From Cryobacterium aureum (GTDB lineage Bacteria; Actinomycetota; Actinomycetes; Actinomycetales; Microbacteriaceae): a DNA stretch of 64,000 bases. The translations under genes were made by a program, and so were the position numbers. The stretch spans positions 124,001-188,000 of the forward strand of contig NZ_PPTG01000009.1 of the NCBI RefSeq assembly GCF_002954245.1, in the 5' to 3' direction. The notes below the pieces were generated by a model. That model was given only the letters and a program-made list of their open reading frames with translations. It was not told the DNA's origin and searched no databases. Below, in pieces: positions 26,294 to 35,114 of this stretch; position 1 is the first letter of the stretch; each line of letters opens with the position of its first letter.

Positions 26294-26907
26294 GCTTCGA
26301 CCTCGGCGAGGGCGGCCTTCGCGCGCGCGAAGGCCGTGCTGATACGCGCGTCGAGAAAGCCGTCACTGAACTCGGTGATAGCGTCACCACGCTTGAGCCT
26401 GGAATCCCCAACAAAACGGATGCTCTCCAGCGCCCGCGTCTGCGCCCCCAGCACCACGAGGTCCTCCGGATGCATGCGAATGCTGTGCACCTCGCTGCGA
26501 TCGAGCTGGTCTGGCTGGTGCAGGGCGCGTTCCAGAGCGCGGCGGGCAGACGGTTCGGTATGGCTGAGTTCACAGCCGAGAATGGCTTCGGCCAGTTGCA
26601 GGGACGTGGTGACGAGCGTGGATTCAGCCTGCTGAATGAGCGGAATGCTTCGTTCATCGAGTGCGCGGGCGGCGGCAGCGAGCAAACGAACCGCGTGGTC
26701 GACCTGCGCTTGACCGTAGCGCTCGTTCTCGGCGTGCTCGGCGTTGATCTCGTCGGCGCGCCGGGCGACATCCGCAGCCGCCAGCCGCAGCCCCTCGGTG
26801 TAGCCGGCTGCGTGGCCCTCGGCGCGCGACTGCTCGTCGGCGCGGTCCTGTTCCTCGTCGCGCAGTCGCGGAAAGGCCATGCGACCAAACCCGGTGTCAG
26901 TTGACAT
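26290..26907 (-). CDS. fliH: Flagellar assembly protein FliH
   Basis: A 205-residue negative regulator and partner of FliI. The centre has the GYTEGLRLA and long Ala/Glu/Arg helix, and the C-terminal domain (IRMHPEDL...RGDAITEFSDGFLDARI) matches FliH/HrpE. The ATG at 26907 is inside the end of fliG, 11 nt overlap, with GAGG at 6 nt. Confidence 0.87.
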   Translation of the reverse strand: MSTDTGFGRMAFPRLRDEEQDRADEQSRAEGHAAGYTEGLRLAAADVARRADEINAEHAENERYGQAQVDHAVRLLAAAARALDERSIPLIQQAESTLVTTSLQLAEAILGCELSHTEPSARRALERALHQPDQLDRSEVHSIRMHPEDLVVLGAQTRALESIRFVGDSRLKRGDAITEFSDGFLDARISTAFARAKAALAEVEA

Positions 26908-27913
26908 ATTCGTCCTCGGCACCGCGTTGCACGGTGATGCTGCCCTGCGCCTCCATGTCGCGAATAGCACGCACGATTTCGGCACGGGCGTCTTCAACCT
27001 GACGCATCCGCACCGGTCCGAGGCTCTTGGTTTCGTCGTCGAGTACGTCGCGGTTGCGCTCGGAGAGGTTGGCGCGAATGACTTCGGTGACGGCATCGGA
27101 CGTGCCCTTCATAGCCATGGCGAGCACGGTCGTGTCGATGCCGCGCAGAACCTGCTGTACGTCCCTGCTCTCCAGCTTGACGATGTCGGCAAAGGTGAGC
27201 ATTCGAGAACGAATCTCTTCGGCCAGGGCCGGGTCGCGTTCCTCGAGGTCTTCCAGAAGTGCACGCTCGGTGGCGGCATCCGCTCGGTTGATGATGTCGA
27301 CGAGCGGCTGAATTCCACCAACCACTTCGATGCTCTCGCGTGCGACAATTTTACCGGTGCGCAGCTTGAGCGTGTCCGTAACGACCCGAATGGCTTCGGG
27401 TGTCGCGCTCGACATGGTCGCGATGCACTGGGCGACGTCGGTGCGCAGGCCTGGTTCCATGCCGGCCAAAATAGCGGATGCCTGGTCGCGCCGCAGGTGC
27501 GCCAACACCAGTGCAATGGTCTGGGGCATCTCGCCGTCGAGCAGGTTGAGTACATCGCCGGGCTCGGAGGGATCCAGAAACTCGAAGGCCTTGCCGGCCA
27601 TGGAGGTGGCCACCCGGTTCATGACACCGGCCGCGCGTTCCGCACCGAAAGAGGCTTCGAGCAGACCTATGGCGAATTCGTGCCCGCCGCGGGAGAGCCG
27701 GCGGCCCTTCAGGGTGATTTCATGAAATTCGTTGAGCGTGGACTCGGCGACGGCCGGGTCGACGTTGCGCAGCTGCACGATTTCGCCGGCGATGACTTCA
27801 GCTTCGATGTCGCTGAACTGCTTCATGACCTCGGTTGCGCGCTGGCGATCCATGTTCATGAGTACGACGGCAACTTTTTGGGTGCCGGTCAGCGCTGCGC
27901 CTGGCTCGTTCAT
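26897..27913 (-). CDS. fliG: Flagellar motor switch protein FliG
   Basis: The rotor protein that meets the MotA stator, 338 residues. The N-terminal domain binds FliF, the middle domain has the EHPQT-like region (here GEMPQTIALVLAHL) and the C-terminal domain keeps the charged helix (SERNRDVLDDETKSLGPVR). It overlaps fliF by 4 nt. Confidence 0.96.
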   Translation of the reverse strand: MNEPGAALTGTQKVAVVLMNMDRQRATEVMKQFSDIEAEVIAGEIVQLRNVDPAVAESTLNEFHEITLKGRRLSRGGHEFAIGLLEASFGAERAAGVMNRVATSMAGKAFEFLDPSEPGDVLNLLDGEMPQTIALVLAHLRRDQASAILAGMEPGLRTDVAQCIATMSSATPEAIRVVTDTLKLRTGKIVARESIEVVGGIQPLVDIINRADAATERALLEDLEERDPALAEEIRSRMLTFADIVKLESRDVQQVLRGIDTTVLAMAMKGTSDAVTEVIRANLSERNRDVLDDETKSLGPVRMRQVEDARAEIVRAIRDMEAQGSITVQRGAEDEYVN

Positions 27914-29526
27914 ACGCGCTGCCGGTCATCCATGAGGCCGCGCAGGAACTCGGCGGTGCTGCGTGGATCGGTCTCGGCCAGGGAATCGATCTCAGCCCGG
28001 CGCAAGTCGGTGTCGGTCGGCACGAACTTGACGGTTGGAATGATCTTGGTGGGGGTGTCGGTCGGGTTGTCGAGGAACAAGGAGCCGGCCGACGACGTCA
28101 CGGAGAGCGGGACAGTGGCCTCTCCGAGCGCATTCTGCATTGCGGACAGATCGCCGATCTCGACCGATTCCCGGCTCTGGCGACGTGACCGACGTGCGTA
28201 GAGAATGAGGCTGACCACGAGAGTGATGACGATTCCGGCGGTGATCACCGACACCCGCAAAATCTCGGCGAACTGTGCGGCGGCCGCGGCATCCGCTGCC
28301 GCTTTGAGCGCTGCGGCAGCCGCAGCGGCGCCCGTGGTGTCGAAGGCCATGACCTCGACGGTCACGGCATCACCACGCACGGCGTCGATTCCGGCGGCCG
28401 AGGTGACGAGGGAGGTGATGTCGGCCACGTTGAGGTTGGCGGCGGCATCGGCATCGACGGCCACGGAGACCGTCTGACGAGTGATGGCTCCGGCCGGAAT
28501 GGTGCGGCTCTCGGTGACCTTGTTCACGGCGTTGTTGCGGGTGGTCGACTCGCTCGAGAACGTGCCGTCGGTGGCGCCGTCGGCAACGGCTGCCGTGTCG
28601 GAGCCGAGCACGCCGGCGGCGCTGCCTCCAGTTCCTGAGTACGTCTCTGTATCAACGGATTCGTTGAGGGCGGGGGTCTCGATCGGGCTCGTGAAGGACT
28701 CTTCGACCCGTTCGGCCGATTCGTAACTCATGTCGGCGGCGACGACGACGGTGGCGTTGCCTGCACCGACGACCTTGTCAAGCATGGCCTGCACGGCGCT
28801 GCGCACGCGGGTCTCATAGTCGGAGGCCTGCTGTTCGGCTCCCCCGGTGGCCCCGACGCCGACGGCGGAGAGCACCGCACCGGTCGAGTCGACCACGGCC
28901 ACGTCGGCGGCGGTCATGCCGTCGATCGAAGCGCTGGTCAGGTGCACAATCGCCTGAACCTGATCGTTCGAGAGTGAAACGCCGTTCTGGGTTTCCACGA
29001 AAACGGATGCCGTCGGGTCGTTCTTCTGCGACACGAACACGCTCTCTTCGGGGATGGCGAGCTGCACAGAGGCCATCTTGACCCCGTCGAGGGCACCGAT
29101 GGTCTTGGCCAGTTCGCCCTCGAGCGCTCGCTTGTAGGTGACCGACTGCTGAAACTCGCTCGAGGTCACGCCCATGGTGTCAAGCAGGGAGTAACCGCCG
29201 GTGCTGGAAGTAGGCAGGCCGGCCGAGGCCGACTTGATGCGTTCGTCGTAGACGCTCGCTTCGGGCACCAAAATCGTGGCGCCGCCATCGGCGAGCTCGT
29301 ATTCGACGCCGTCGGTGCGCAGCTGCTCGACGATGCTATTGGCGTCTTCGCCGCTGAGACCCGAGAACAGGGGCGTGAACGCCGGCTTGGTGACCCACAT
29401 GCTGAGTGCGGCAATGCCGAGTACGAGCACGGCGACGCCGATGATGGCGACGGTGCGCTGGGCAATGGTGAACTCGCGAATCGCGTTTCCGAAGCGTTTG
29501 AAGGCGCTGGTGACTTGCCGGGGCAT
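27910..29526 (-). CDS. fliF: Flagellar MS-ring protein FliF
   Basis: A 538-residue ring protein with a membrane helix near 25-45 and another near 430-450, and the YscJ/FliF ring-building motifs between (LFSGLSGEDANSIVEQL, then RAALEGELAKTI-type region). The short cytoplasmic tail would bind FliG. It overlaps fliE by one base. Confidence 0.95.
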   Translation of the reverse strand: MPRQVTSAFKRFGNAIREFTIAQRTVAIIGVAVLVLGIAALSMWVTKPAFTPLFSGLSGEDANSIVEQLRTDGVEYELADGGATILVPEASVYDERIKSASAGLPTSSTGGYSLLDTMGVTSSEFQQSVTYKRALEGELAKTIGALDGVKMASVQLAIPEESVFVSQKNDPTASVFVETQNGVSLSNDQVQAIVHLTSASIDGMTAADVAVVDSTGAVLSAVGVGATGGAEQQASDYETRVRSAVQAMLDKVVGAGNATVVVAADMSYESAERVEESFTSPIETPALNESVDTETYSGTGGSAAGVLGSDTAAVADGATDGTFSSESTTRNNAVNKVTESRTIPAGAITRQTVSVAVDADAAANLNVADITSLVTSAAGIDAVRGDAVTVEVMAFDTTGAAAAAAALKAAADAAAAAQFAEILRVSVITAGIVITLVVSLILYARRSRRQSRESVEIGDLSAMQNALGEATVPLSVTSSAGSLFLDNPTDTPTKIIPTVKFVPTDTDLRRAEIDSLAETDPRSTAEFLRGLMDDRQRV

Positions 29527-29831
29527 CAGGCTTGCATCCTCATGATCTCGTTGAACGCGTCGACGCCTTTGTTACGCACGGCGGCGACGAGTTCCATGGT
29601 CACCTGGGCGCGGGTGGCCGCGATGGTGGCTGTGTGAATGTCATTGAGGTCGCCGGTGACGGCCTGAATGGCAAGCGTATTGGAGGTGCCCTGCAGCTGC
29701 TGCAGGTTGTCGACGGCGCCTGAGAGGGCGGTGCCGAAGCCCGACCCGTCACTGCGCTGCGTGGCGGTCGTGGCTGAGCTGCCCATGACCCCCGAGAGGG
29801 CGGTGGTAGCGTCGATGGCGCCAAGTGGCAT
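29526..29831 (-). CDS. fliE: Flagellar hook-basal body protein FliE
   Basis: A 101-residue junction protein between MS ring and rod. The C-terminal half with GDLNDIHTATIAATRAQVTMELVAAVRNK is the family signature. Standard order flgB-flgC-fliE-fliF, with one shared base at each join. Confidence 0.93.
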   Translation of the reverse strand: MPLGAIDATTALSGVMGSSATTATQRSDGSGFGTALSGAVDNLQQLQGTSNTLAIQAVTGDLNDIHTATIAATRAQVTMELVAAVRNKGVDAFNEIMRMQA

Positions 29832-30217
29832 CAGCCACGTCCGATCTGTAGTGCTGCTTCATAGGCGGTCTTGGCCCGGTCGACGACGGCCGCGTTGGCC
29901 TGGTAGCCGCGCTGGGCCATGATGAGGTGGCCCATCTGCTCGGCCATGTCGATGTCGGGGTATCGCACGTAACCGTCGACGTCGGCGAGCGGATGCTCCG
30001 GCTCGTACACCAGTGTTCCCTCGGCGCCGCCGAAGGCTGCTGTGGTGCTGGCGCCGACGTTGCCTGGGCCTTCCTGGGCGAGAATATAGCGTTCCTGAAA
30101 GGCAGCATCCGTTGTGGCGGTCACGGTGTTGGCGTTGGCGAGGTTGTCGGCGATGGCGTCGAGCCACTTGCGGTGCAGCGTCATGCCGCTGCCGGCGATG
30201 CCGATGGCGTCGACCAT
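29831..30217 (-). CDS. flgC: Proximal rod protein FlgC
   Basis: A 128-residue rod subunit. It has the SGMTLHRKWLDAIADNLANANT N-terminal motif and the C-terminal DIDMAEQMGHLIMAQRGYQANAAVVD heptads. It shares one base with the end of flgB. Confidence 0.94.
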   Translation of the reverse strand: MVDAIGIAGSGMTLHRKWLDAIADNLANANTVTATTDAAFQERYILAQEGPGNVGASTTAAFGGAEGTLVYEPEHPLADVDGYVRYPDIDMAEQMGHLIMAQRGYQANAAVVDRAKTAYEAALQIGRG

Positions 30218-30558
30218 CAGGCGGTCTTCATCGCGGCGCGAATCGATGAGACCGGCCCCTCGACGGCCTTGGCGGCGAACTGGTAGCGCAGCAGCGCGTC
30301 GATGTTGGCGAGGGTCTCGGTATCGAGGTTGACGTTGTTGCCGTTGAGTAGCGTCGGATCGAGCGAACGCTCGGTCGTGGCCGCCGAAACACCATTGCCG
30401 TCAGCCACCGATTTGGCCAAGGCGTTCTCGAAGGAGACAACCTTGGCGTGGTAGTCGGGGGTGTTGATGTTGGCGATGTTGTTCGCAATGGTGCGCTGGC
30501 GCAGCGCGAGGCCGTCCAGGGCGCTCGTGAGGGCCAGGGAGGTCACGGAATCAAGCAT
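30217..30558 (-). CDS. flgB: Proximal rod protein FlgB
   Basis: A 113-residue rod subunit from the ATG at 30558, where it reads MLDSVTSLALTSALDGLALR and the rod motif NNIANINTPDYHAK. It opens the long rod-MS ring-export operon. Upstream are a sigma28-like promoter and two hairpins with identical loops at the very start of the predicted transcript. Confidence 0.93.
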   Translation of the reverse strand: MLDSVTSLALTSALDGLALRQRTIANNIANINTPDYHAKVVSFENALAKSVADGNGVSAATTERSLDPTLLNGNNVNLDTETLANIDALLRYQFAAKAVEGPVSSIRAAMKTA

Positions 30559-30589
30559 GATTACCCGCTTCGTCGACAAAAGACAAGAC

Positions 30590-30628
30590 GGCCAATCCGT
30601 GGCCCGGTGGTGAGCAATCCGTGCTCAC
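30590..30628 (-). promoter_or_regulatory. Two adjacent leader hairpins with identical GGA loops before flgB
   Basis: In the flgB transcript strand, GTGAGCA-CGGAT-TGCTCAC (30628-30610) and GGCCA-CGGAT-TGGCC (30604-30590) are perfect hairpins, 5 nt apart. Both have a CGGAT loop closed by an A-T pair. CACGGAT fits the CsrA core CANGGAN presented in a loop. The second hairpin ends 31 nt before the flgB ATG. CsrA binding is inferred. Confidence 0.55.
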
Positions 30629-30634
30629 TCCTTG

Positions 30635-30661
30635 CTATCGGTCACCCCGACAGTTGCGTAA
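30635..30661 (-). promoter_or_regulatory. Sigma28-like promoter for flgB operon
   Basis: Minus strand TTAC (30661-30658), 15 nt, ACCGATAG (30642-30635). The predicted transcript start falls at about 30628-30630, right at the first leader hairpin. Confidence 0.6.
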
Positions 30662-30739
30662 GCAGTTCGTAAGAACATTCCCCAAGTTTGTTGCGCTACG
30701 GCGTGTCGCCAGTGTTTTACTACCCTCGGACGGGGGTGG

Positions 30740-31063
30740 TTACCCTGCAACGTCCAAATAAACGGATGCTCGCGCGTCGCGTTCCGGCGGCACCGACCGA
30801 ACCGCGGTGAGGTGCTTGAGGGTGACATTGCGTGCGTTTTCGAGTTCTCCGATGAGCTTGTGCTGGTTGTGCAGCAGGTCCTGAACTCGTGCGGCGAGTT
30901 CCTCCGGAATAGCCCCGAGCCCCGTTGGCACGCTCCACTCTCCCCCGGCTGCGGCCCGATCGCTGGTCGAATCGGCCATCGACCGGGCCGCAGCATCCAG
31001 CCGAATCTCGAGATCGTCGAGCGCGGCTTGCCAGGCGACCAAATTAGCCAATGCCGAGCTCAC
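30740..31063 (-). CDS. FliT-position small flagellar protein, possible chaperone
   Basis: A 107-residue protein predicted to be mainly helical, next to fliS and overlapping it by 20 nt. Size, helical content and place (fliD-fliS-this gene) match FliT, the FliD export chaperone, but sequence similarity is too weak to be sure. The middle is predicted disordered (Ser/Asp/Ala/Gly). Confidence 0.6.
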   Translation of the reverse strand: MSSALANLVAWQAALDDLEIRLDAAARSMADSTSDRAAAGGEWSVPTGLGAIPEELAARVQDLLHNQHKLIGELENARNVTLKHLTAVRSVPPERDARASVYLDVAG

Positions 31064-31481
31064 CGCTCAGGCGTGTGATCGGCACCGGCGCGGCCGGCAG
31101 CAACTCTGCCGCCTCGTGCCAGGTGAGCCGCAGCGGTTCGAGCAGCGAGATGCACTCGCGGGTGCGTGCCGGGTCGCGGTGCGTATTCGCACTGACCATG
31201 GCGGTGGACACATAGGTATAAAGCGAGAACAGTCCCTCGCCGCCGTCCCAGGCGTCCACGTTCAGCGAGGTACTCAGCTCCGACACGATCGCCTGGGCGT
31301 GAATCAGATTGTCCGAAGCCATCTGCCAGTCCTGGCGCTGCTGGGCAGCCTCAGCCCGGTTCAGGTCGAGCAGCAGGCGGTCGTAGAGCATGGTGAGAAG
31401 GCGAACCGGGGTGGCCGACAGAACCGCGTCGCGGTTGTAGCGCGAACGCTGGGCGTTGGTTCCCATTGTCATAGTCATCAT
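31044..31481 (-). CDS. fliS: Flagellin export chaperone FliS
   Basis: A 145-residue four-helix protein that binds the C-terminal end of flagellin before export. The family signature (RYNRDAVLSATPVRLLTMLYDRLLLDLNRAE) is at 14-44 and SELSTSLN near 88. Several ATG codons lie at the start; the first is listed. It overlaps the end of fliD by 4 nt. Confidence 0.93.
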   Translation of the reverse strand: MMTMTMGTNAQRSRYNRDAVLSATPVRLLTMLYDRLLLDLNRAEAAQQRQDWQMASDNLIHAQAIVSELSTSLNVDAWDGGEGLFSLYTYVSTAMVSANTHRDPARTRECISLLEPLRLTWHEAAELLPAAPVPITRLSGELGIG

Positions 31482-32857
31482 TTTCCGTTCGCGCTGTTGA
31501 GACCGTCAACCTGGGCGGTGAGCCAGGCGGATTGGGCGTTCATGTTGCTGAGCTGAACCTCGAGAGAGGCGTAGGTGCGTTCCAGGGTGGACCGGCGCGA
31601 AATAAGGCGCAGGTCCCAGTTATCGATCTGGGTGCCGAGACTCTTGACCAGACTCTCCTGGCCGGTGATCTTGCCGGTGATCATGCCGTCGTACTTGTCG
31701 GACGCGCTCGTGGCCGCGGCGGCGACACGGGAGGAAATCTCGGCCAGCACCTTTTCGACGTGCTCCGGGTCGGCCTTCATGGCGGCCGCGAACTTGTCGG
31801 CGTGGAATTCCATGGTGCCGTTTTTGGTGATGCTGATGCCGATCTCGCTCGGCGAGCGGCCCTCGACCGGGTATGACGCAGCGTCGAGAATCAGCTGCTT
31901 CACGTCGCGCACCGTGCTGTCACCGCTGAATACTCCAGCCGAGACGACGGCGTTTCCGCTCGTATCGGTGCTGTTGACCACGGCCGACTTGGTTGAGATC
32001 AGCGCGAACACAGTGTTCAGCGAGCCGACGAGATTCTTGGCGAGGTCACTGACCGCCGCGTTGTCGCGGGCGACCGTGATGGTGACCGGATCGGCGGAGA
32101 CCTTCGACACCGTCACAGCCACGCCGGGCAGCAGGTCGGCGAAAGTGTTGGTCGAGGAGGTGATGCTCTGCGCGGCGTTGGTTCCGGCCCACAGTGTCAC
32201 CTGCGCGTCTTGCGCCGCGGTGATCACGGCGGCGCCGGTGGCTTCAAGAATGTTGGTGGCGGTTCCCGCGGTCACGTCGTCGCTCGTGCCCTGGTACAGT
32301 TCGAAGCTTCCACTGAGCCCGGTGTCGTCGGCGACCAGCTGCAGGCGGTACTGCTTATCGCCGGCTGCGTTGGTGCCCGAGGCCACCTTGGTGGCCGTGA
32401 GGCCAGTGCTGGAGGCGTTGATGGCACTCGCGACGTCGTCGAGCGAGATAGAGGCGGCTTGAATGTCAATGGCCGTGCCGTCGCTGCCCACGACGGTGAA
32501 CGCGGTACCGCTGAACTCCGTCATGGCGGCTGTCACGCCGGACTTCGCTTGGGCCAGAGCGTCGACGACAACGTCGAGGGAGCCGGTGCTGGCGCCGGTG
32601 GAGACGGTGGTGCTCATGCTCGAGTTACTGCTCGTAGCGGAGTAGAGGTTGAGTGCATTGGCGACGGTGTTCTTCGTCGCCAGCGTTGCGAGACTGGCAA
32701 TGGAGGCATTCAGCCCCTGCAGTGCGGTGACAAAAGTGTTGGAGGTGGTGACCTTGGCCTTGAGCAGCGTTTGCGGCCCGGCCTCGAGTTCCATGAGGGA
32801 GTTGATCAGTGACGTGGTGTCCAGACCACTGACGAGCCCATCGACAGCGAGTGACAT
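31478..32857 (-). CDS. fliD: Flagellar filament cap protein FliD
   Basis: A 459-residue filament cap protein. The N-terminal GLVSGLDTTSLINSLMELEA and the C-terminal coiled coil (QIDNWDLRLISRRSTLERTYASLEVQLSNMNAQSAWL) are diagnostic. The ribosome binding site is AGAAAGGG. It follows fliC by 114 nt, with a strong hairpin in the gap. Confidence 0.94.
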   Translation of the reverse strand: MSLAVDGLVSGLDTTSLINSLMELEAGPQTLLKAKVTTSNTFVTALQGLNASIASLATLATKNTVANALNLYSATSSNSSMSTTVSTGASTGSLDVVVDALAQAKSGVTAAMTEFSGTAFTVVGSDGTAIDIQAASISLDDVASAINASSTGLTATKVASGTNAAGDKQYRLQLVADDTGLSGSFELYQGTSDDVTAGTATNILEATGAAVITAAQDAQVTLWAGTNAAQSITSSTNTFADLLPGVAVTVSKVSADPVTITVARDNAAVSDLAKNLVGSLNTVFALISTKSAVVNSTDTSGNAVVSAGVFSGDSTVRDVKQLILDAASYPVEGRSPSEIGISITKNGTMEFHADKFAAAMKADPEHVEKVLAEISSRVAAAATSASDKYDGMITGKITGQESLVKSLGTQIDNWDLRLISRRSTLERTYASLEVQLSNMNAQSAWLTAQVDGLNSANGK

Positions 32858-32894
32858 GGGGTTCCCTTTCTGGTTGTCGAACCCGGGTGGTGCT

Positions 32895-32936
32895 GGGTGG
32901 CAGGTGCGGGACTGGTTCGGCCCACACCTGCCACCC
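32895..32936 (-). terminator. Hairpin between fliC and fliD, likely partial terminator
   Basis: A 16-bp stem with one mismatch (GGGTGGCAGGTG... at 32895-32910 against 32921-32936) and a 10-nt loop starts 35 nt after the fliC stop. No T-run follows on the minus strand, so it may stop only part of transcription or protect the 3' end of the abundant flagellin mRNA. Confidence 0.55.
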
Positions 32937-32971
32937 GGTCAGATCAGCCTGCGATCTGGGTTGTGCTGGTG

Positions 32972-34867
32972 TTACTGGAGCAGCTGCAGCACGCCCGAGT
33001 TGGACTGGTTTGCCTGCGCGAGCATGGCCGTACCAGCCTGCGAGAGGATGTTCGCACGGGTGTACTTGACCATCTCTTCAGCCATGTCGGTGTCGCGAAT
33101 GCGCGAACCAGCAGCGGTGAGGTTCTCTTTCGACACGGCCAGGTTCTTGATGACACTCTCGAACCGGTTCTGGTTGGCACCGAGCTCGGCGCGGGCGCTC
33201 GACACCTGAGTGATCTGCTTGTCGATTTCCGTGAGCGCCAGTGCCGCGTTGGCCGCTGAGGAGAAGTCCAAGGCCGCTACAACGGTCGTAACGTTGGCCG
33301 TCGTAGAAACCTGCTCATAGACGTTGGTACCCGTGGTCACTCCGGTCGAGGGGACCTCGGGGCCGGTAGAGCCCACTGCAGTGCCTGCCGCGCTGAAAGC
33401 GGTAAGCGCTGCTGTGGATACGGCACTAACGTTGCTCGTTGCAGCTGCCCCGCCCACAGTGATGGCATTCGTGGTCGCGTTGTTCTTCGACGAGTCCAGC
33501 GACGTAACAACCAGTTCACCGCTAGTGTTTTCGCTGGCCAAAAAGCCCAATTTGAAATCCGCATCATTATTCAAATTAGTCACCAGGGTGGCGACGGTGG
33601 AGTCTCCAGTTACAAGTTCGTACCCCGCTGTCTTGCCTCCAGTGCCGGCCTGAGCAAACGTCAAGTCGTCGCCTGTAGCTGCAATTACAGTTGGATCGAT
33701 CGTGGTACCCGTAGTCGACACCGCACCAGCCGTGTTTCCAGAAACCGTGATGCCATCGGTCGACGCGTCCGTGAGGGTCGTGTTCGCCGAGGTGATGGTG
33801 AACAACCCGGCCGTTGTTCCGTCCTTACTGATCGTGAACTTGCCAACGTTGCTGGTGTCGTTGTTGAACGCAGTCACAATTTGATCATCAGTGAGCGTGC
33901 TAGTTGCCCCGCCAAAGTCGTGGGTGATCGAAGCGCCGTTGGCCTGCTGAATTGTCACAATGCCGGATACGGTGGCTTTGTTGATGGCCACGCCGGAGGT
34001 GGACACTGTGCCGGCGCTTGTGGTGGATACGGTAATGGCGTTCGTCGCGCTGCTGGCGAGCGAAGCATCCTTCGACTGGATTGTGTATTTGCTGGCGTCG
34101 GTTGCATCCGCCGTCACGGTGAACTTGCCCCCGGTCGCGGCTGCAGCGGACTGCAGCTTGGCGAGTACATCGGCATCCGTACGATTGCTGTCGGCCGCAC
34201 CGAAGCTCGCTGTGAAGCTGAGCCCGCCGGCCTGCTTGATGTTGACGTCGCCGGTCACAGTCTTGGCGTCAAAGTCGACGCCGCTGAGCTGAACGGCACC
34301 ATCGGCGATGGTGGTGACTGCCTTGACGCTCGTACCGCCGCCGATGGCGTTGGCAACCGTGCCGACATCGGCTTTGGTGAGGTCGACCTCGATCCGGCTG
34401 CTGGCCTCAGCGTTGGCGCCGATCTGGAAGCTCAACGCCGACTTGGTGCCGTCGAGCAGCTGCGTGCCGTTGAAGTTGGTCGACTCGCTGATGCGAGTAA
34501 GTTCCTTGCTCAGCGCCGTAACTTCAGTCTGAATGGCGTCGCGGGATTCTTTGTTGTTGGAGTCGTTACCGGCCTGAACCGCGAGGTCGCGTACACGCTG
34601 CAGAATCGACTGCACCTCGTTGAGCGAACCTTCAGCGGTCTGAAGAACGCTGACCGCGTCCTGTGCGTTGCGGCTAGCGACCGTGAGGCCACCGACCTGA
34701 GACTTCAGCCCCTCCGAAATAGTAAGACCAGCTGCGTCATCCGAAGCACGGTTGATGCGCAGGCCGCTGGAGAGTTTTTCCAGCGACTTGGACAGGTCGT
34801 TCTGCGTTGTTGCAAGGTTGCGGTACGCATTGTTCGCCGCGATGTTGGTGTTGACTTGCATGCCCAT
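32972..34867 (-). CDS. fliC: Flagellin (filament subunit) with repeated central domain
   Basis: A 631-residue flagellin. The D0/D1 ends are conserved (residues 1-150 and 545-631, ending NSGVLQLLQ). The variable part at 204-484 consists of three repeats of about 93 residues, each with a QA-x-G motif, an FTI/LVVTS strand and a VSTTG-like end. The ribosome binding site is GGAGGA at 6 nt. A sigma28-like promoter and a GGA-loop hairpin lie just upstream, so both sigma-factor and CsrA control are expected. At 631 residues it is larger than the 270-400 residues of many Gram-positive flagellins because of the repeats. Confidence 0.96.
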   Translation of the reverse strand: MGMQVNTNIAANNAYRNLATTQNDLSKSLEKLSSGLRINRASDDAAGLTISEGLKSQVGGLTVASRNAQDAVSVLQTAEGSLNEVQSILQRVRDLAVQAGNDSNNKESRDAIQTEVTALSKELTRISESTNFNGTQLLDGTKSALSFQIGANAEASSRIEVDLTKADVGTVANAIGGGTSVKAVTTIADGAVQLSGVDFDAKTVTGDVNIKQAGGLSFTASFGAADSNRTDADVLAKLQSAAAATGGKFTVTADATDASKYTIQSKDASLASSATNAITVSTTSAGTVSTSGVAINKATVSGIVTIQQANGASITHDFGGATSTLTDDQIVTAFNNDTSNVGKFTISKDGTTAGLFTITSANTTLTDASTDGITVSGNTAGAVSTTGTTIDPTVIAATGDDLTFAQAGTGGKTAGYELVTGDSTVATLVTNLNNDADFKLGFLASENTSGELVVTSLDSSKNNATTNAITVGGAAATSNVSAVSTAALTAFSAAGTAVGSTGPEVPSTGVTTGTNVYEQVSTTANVTTVVAALDFSSAANAALALTEIDKQITQVSSARAELGANQNRFESVIKNLAVSKENLTAAGSRIRDTDMAEEMVKYTRANILSQAGTAMLAQANQSNSGVLQLLQ

Positions 34868-34897
34868 GATGATTCCTCCGTGATTGGGTCAAAGTAC

Positions 34898-34919
34898 GCC
34901 GGTCCATCCATGGGCCAGC
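34898..34919 (-). promoter_or_regulatory. GGA-loop hairpin in the fliC leader (candidate CsrA site)
   Basis: Minus strand arms GCTGGCCC and GGACCGGC enclose ATGGAT; the loop and flanks read CCATGGATGG, an exact match to the CANGGANG core bound by CsrA. It begins at about +2 of the predicted transcript and ends 30 nt before the ATG. The 22-nt element differs at a single position from the one before the mini-flagellin. Confidence 0.6.
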
Positions 34920-34927
34920 ACCATGAC

Positions 34928-34954
34928 CTATCGACCAAATGCGATAGCGGGTTA
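34928..34954 (-). promoter_or_regulatory. Sigma28-like promoter for fliC
   Basis: Minus strand TAAC (34954-34951), 15 nt, GTCGATAG (34935-34928), close to the FliA consensus TAAA-N15-GCCGATAA. The expected start point is about 34921, just before the leader hairpin. Confidence 0.7.
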
Positions 34955-35078
34955 GAAATCTGAACGAACTGATTTCGTGAAAAGACACGCCTGAAACCAG
35001 AAATGACCGCTACAGAAGAGCGCGAATGCCATTGGGGACAAGACGCGCAATTCTATAACGGTCAGCACGGGGCGGCGG

Positions 35079-35113
35079 CGCTGGCGGCACCCTCAGCCCG
35101 AAGTGCGCCAGCG
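35079..35113 (-). terminator. Candidate hairpin after mini-flagellin
   Basis: CGCTGGCG (35113-35106 region) pairs with CGCCAGCG (35086-35079 region) in perfect 8-bp arms with a 19-nt loop, starting one base after the stop codon of the mini-flagellin. The loop is long and no T-run follows, so support is modest. Confidence 0.3.
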
Positions 35114-35114
35114 G

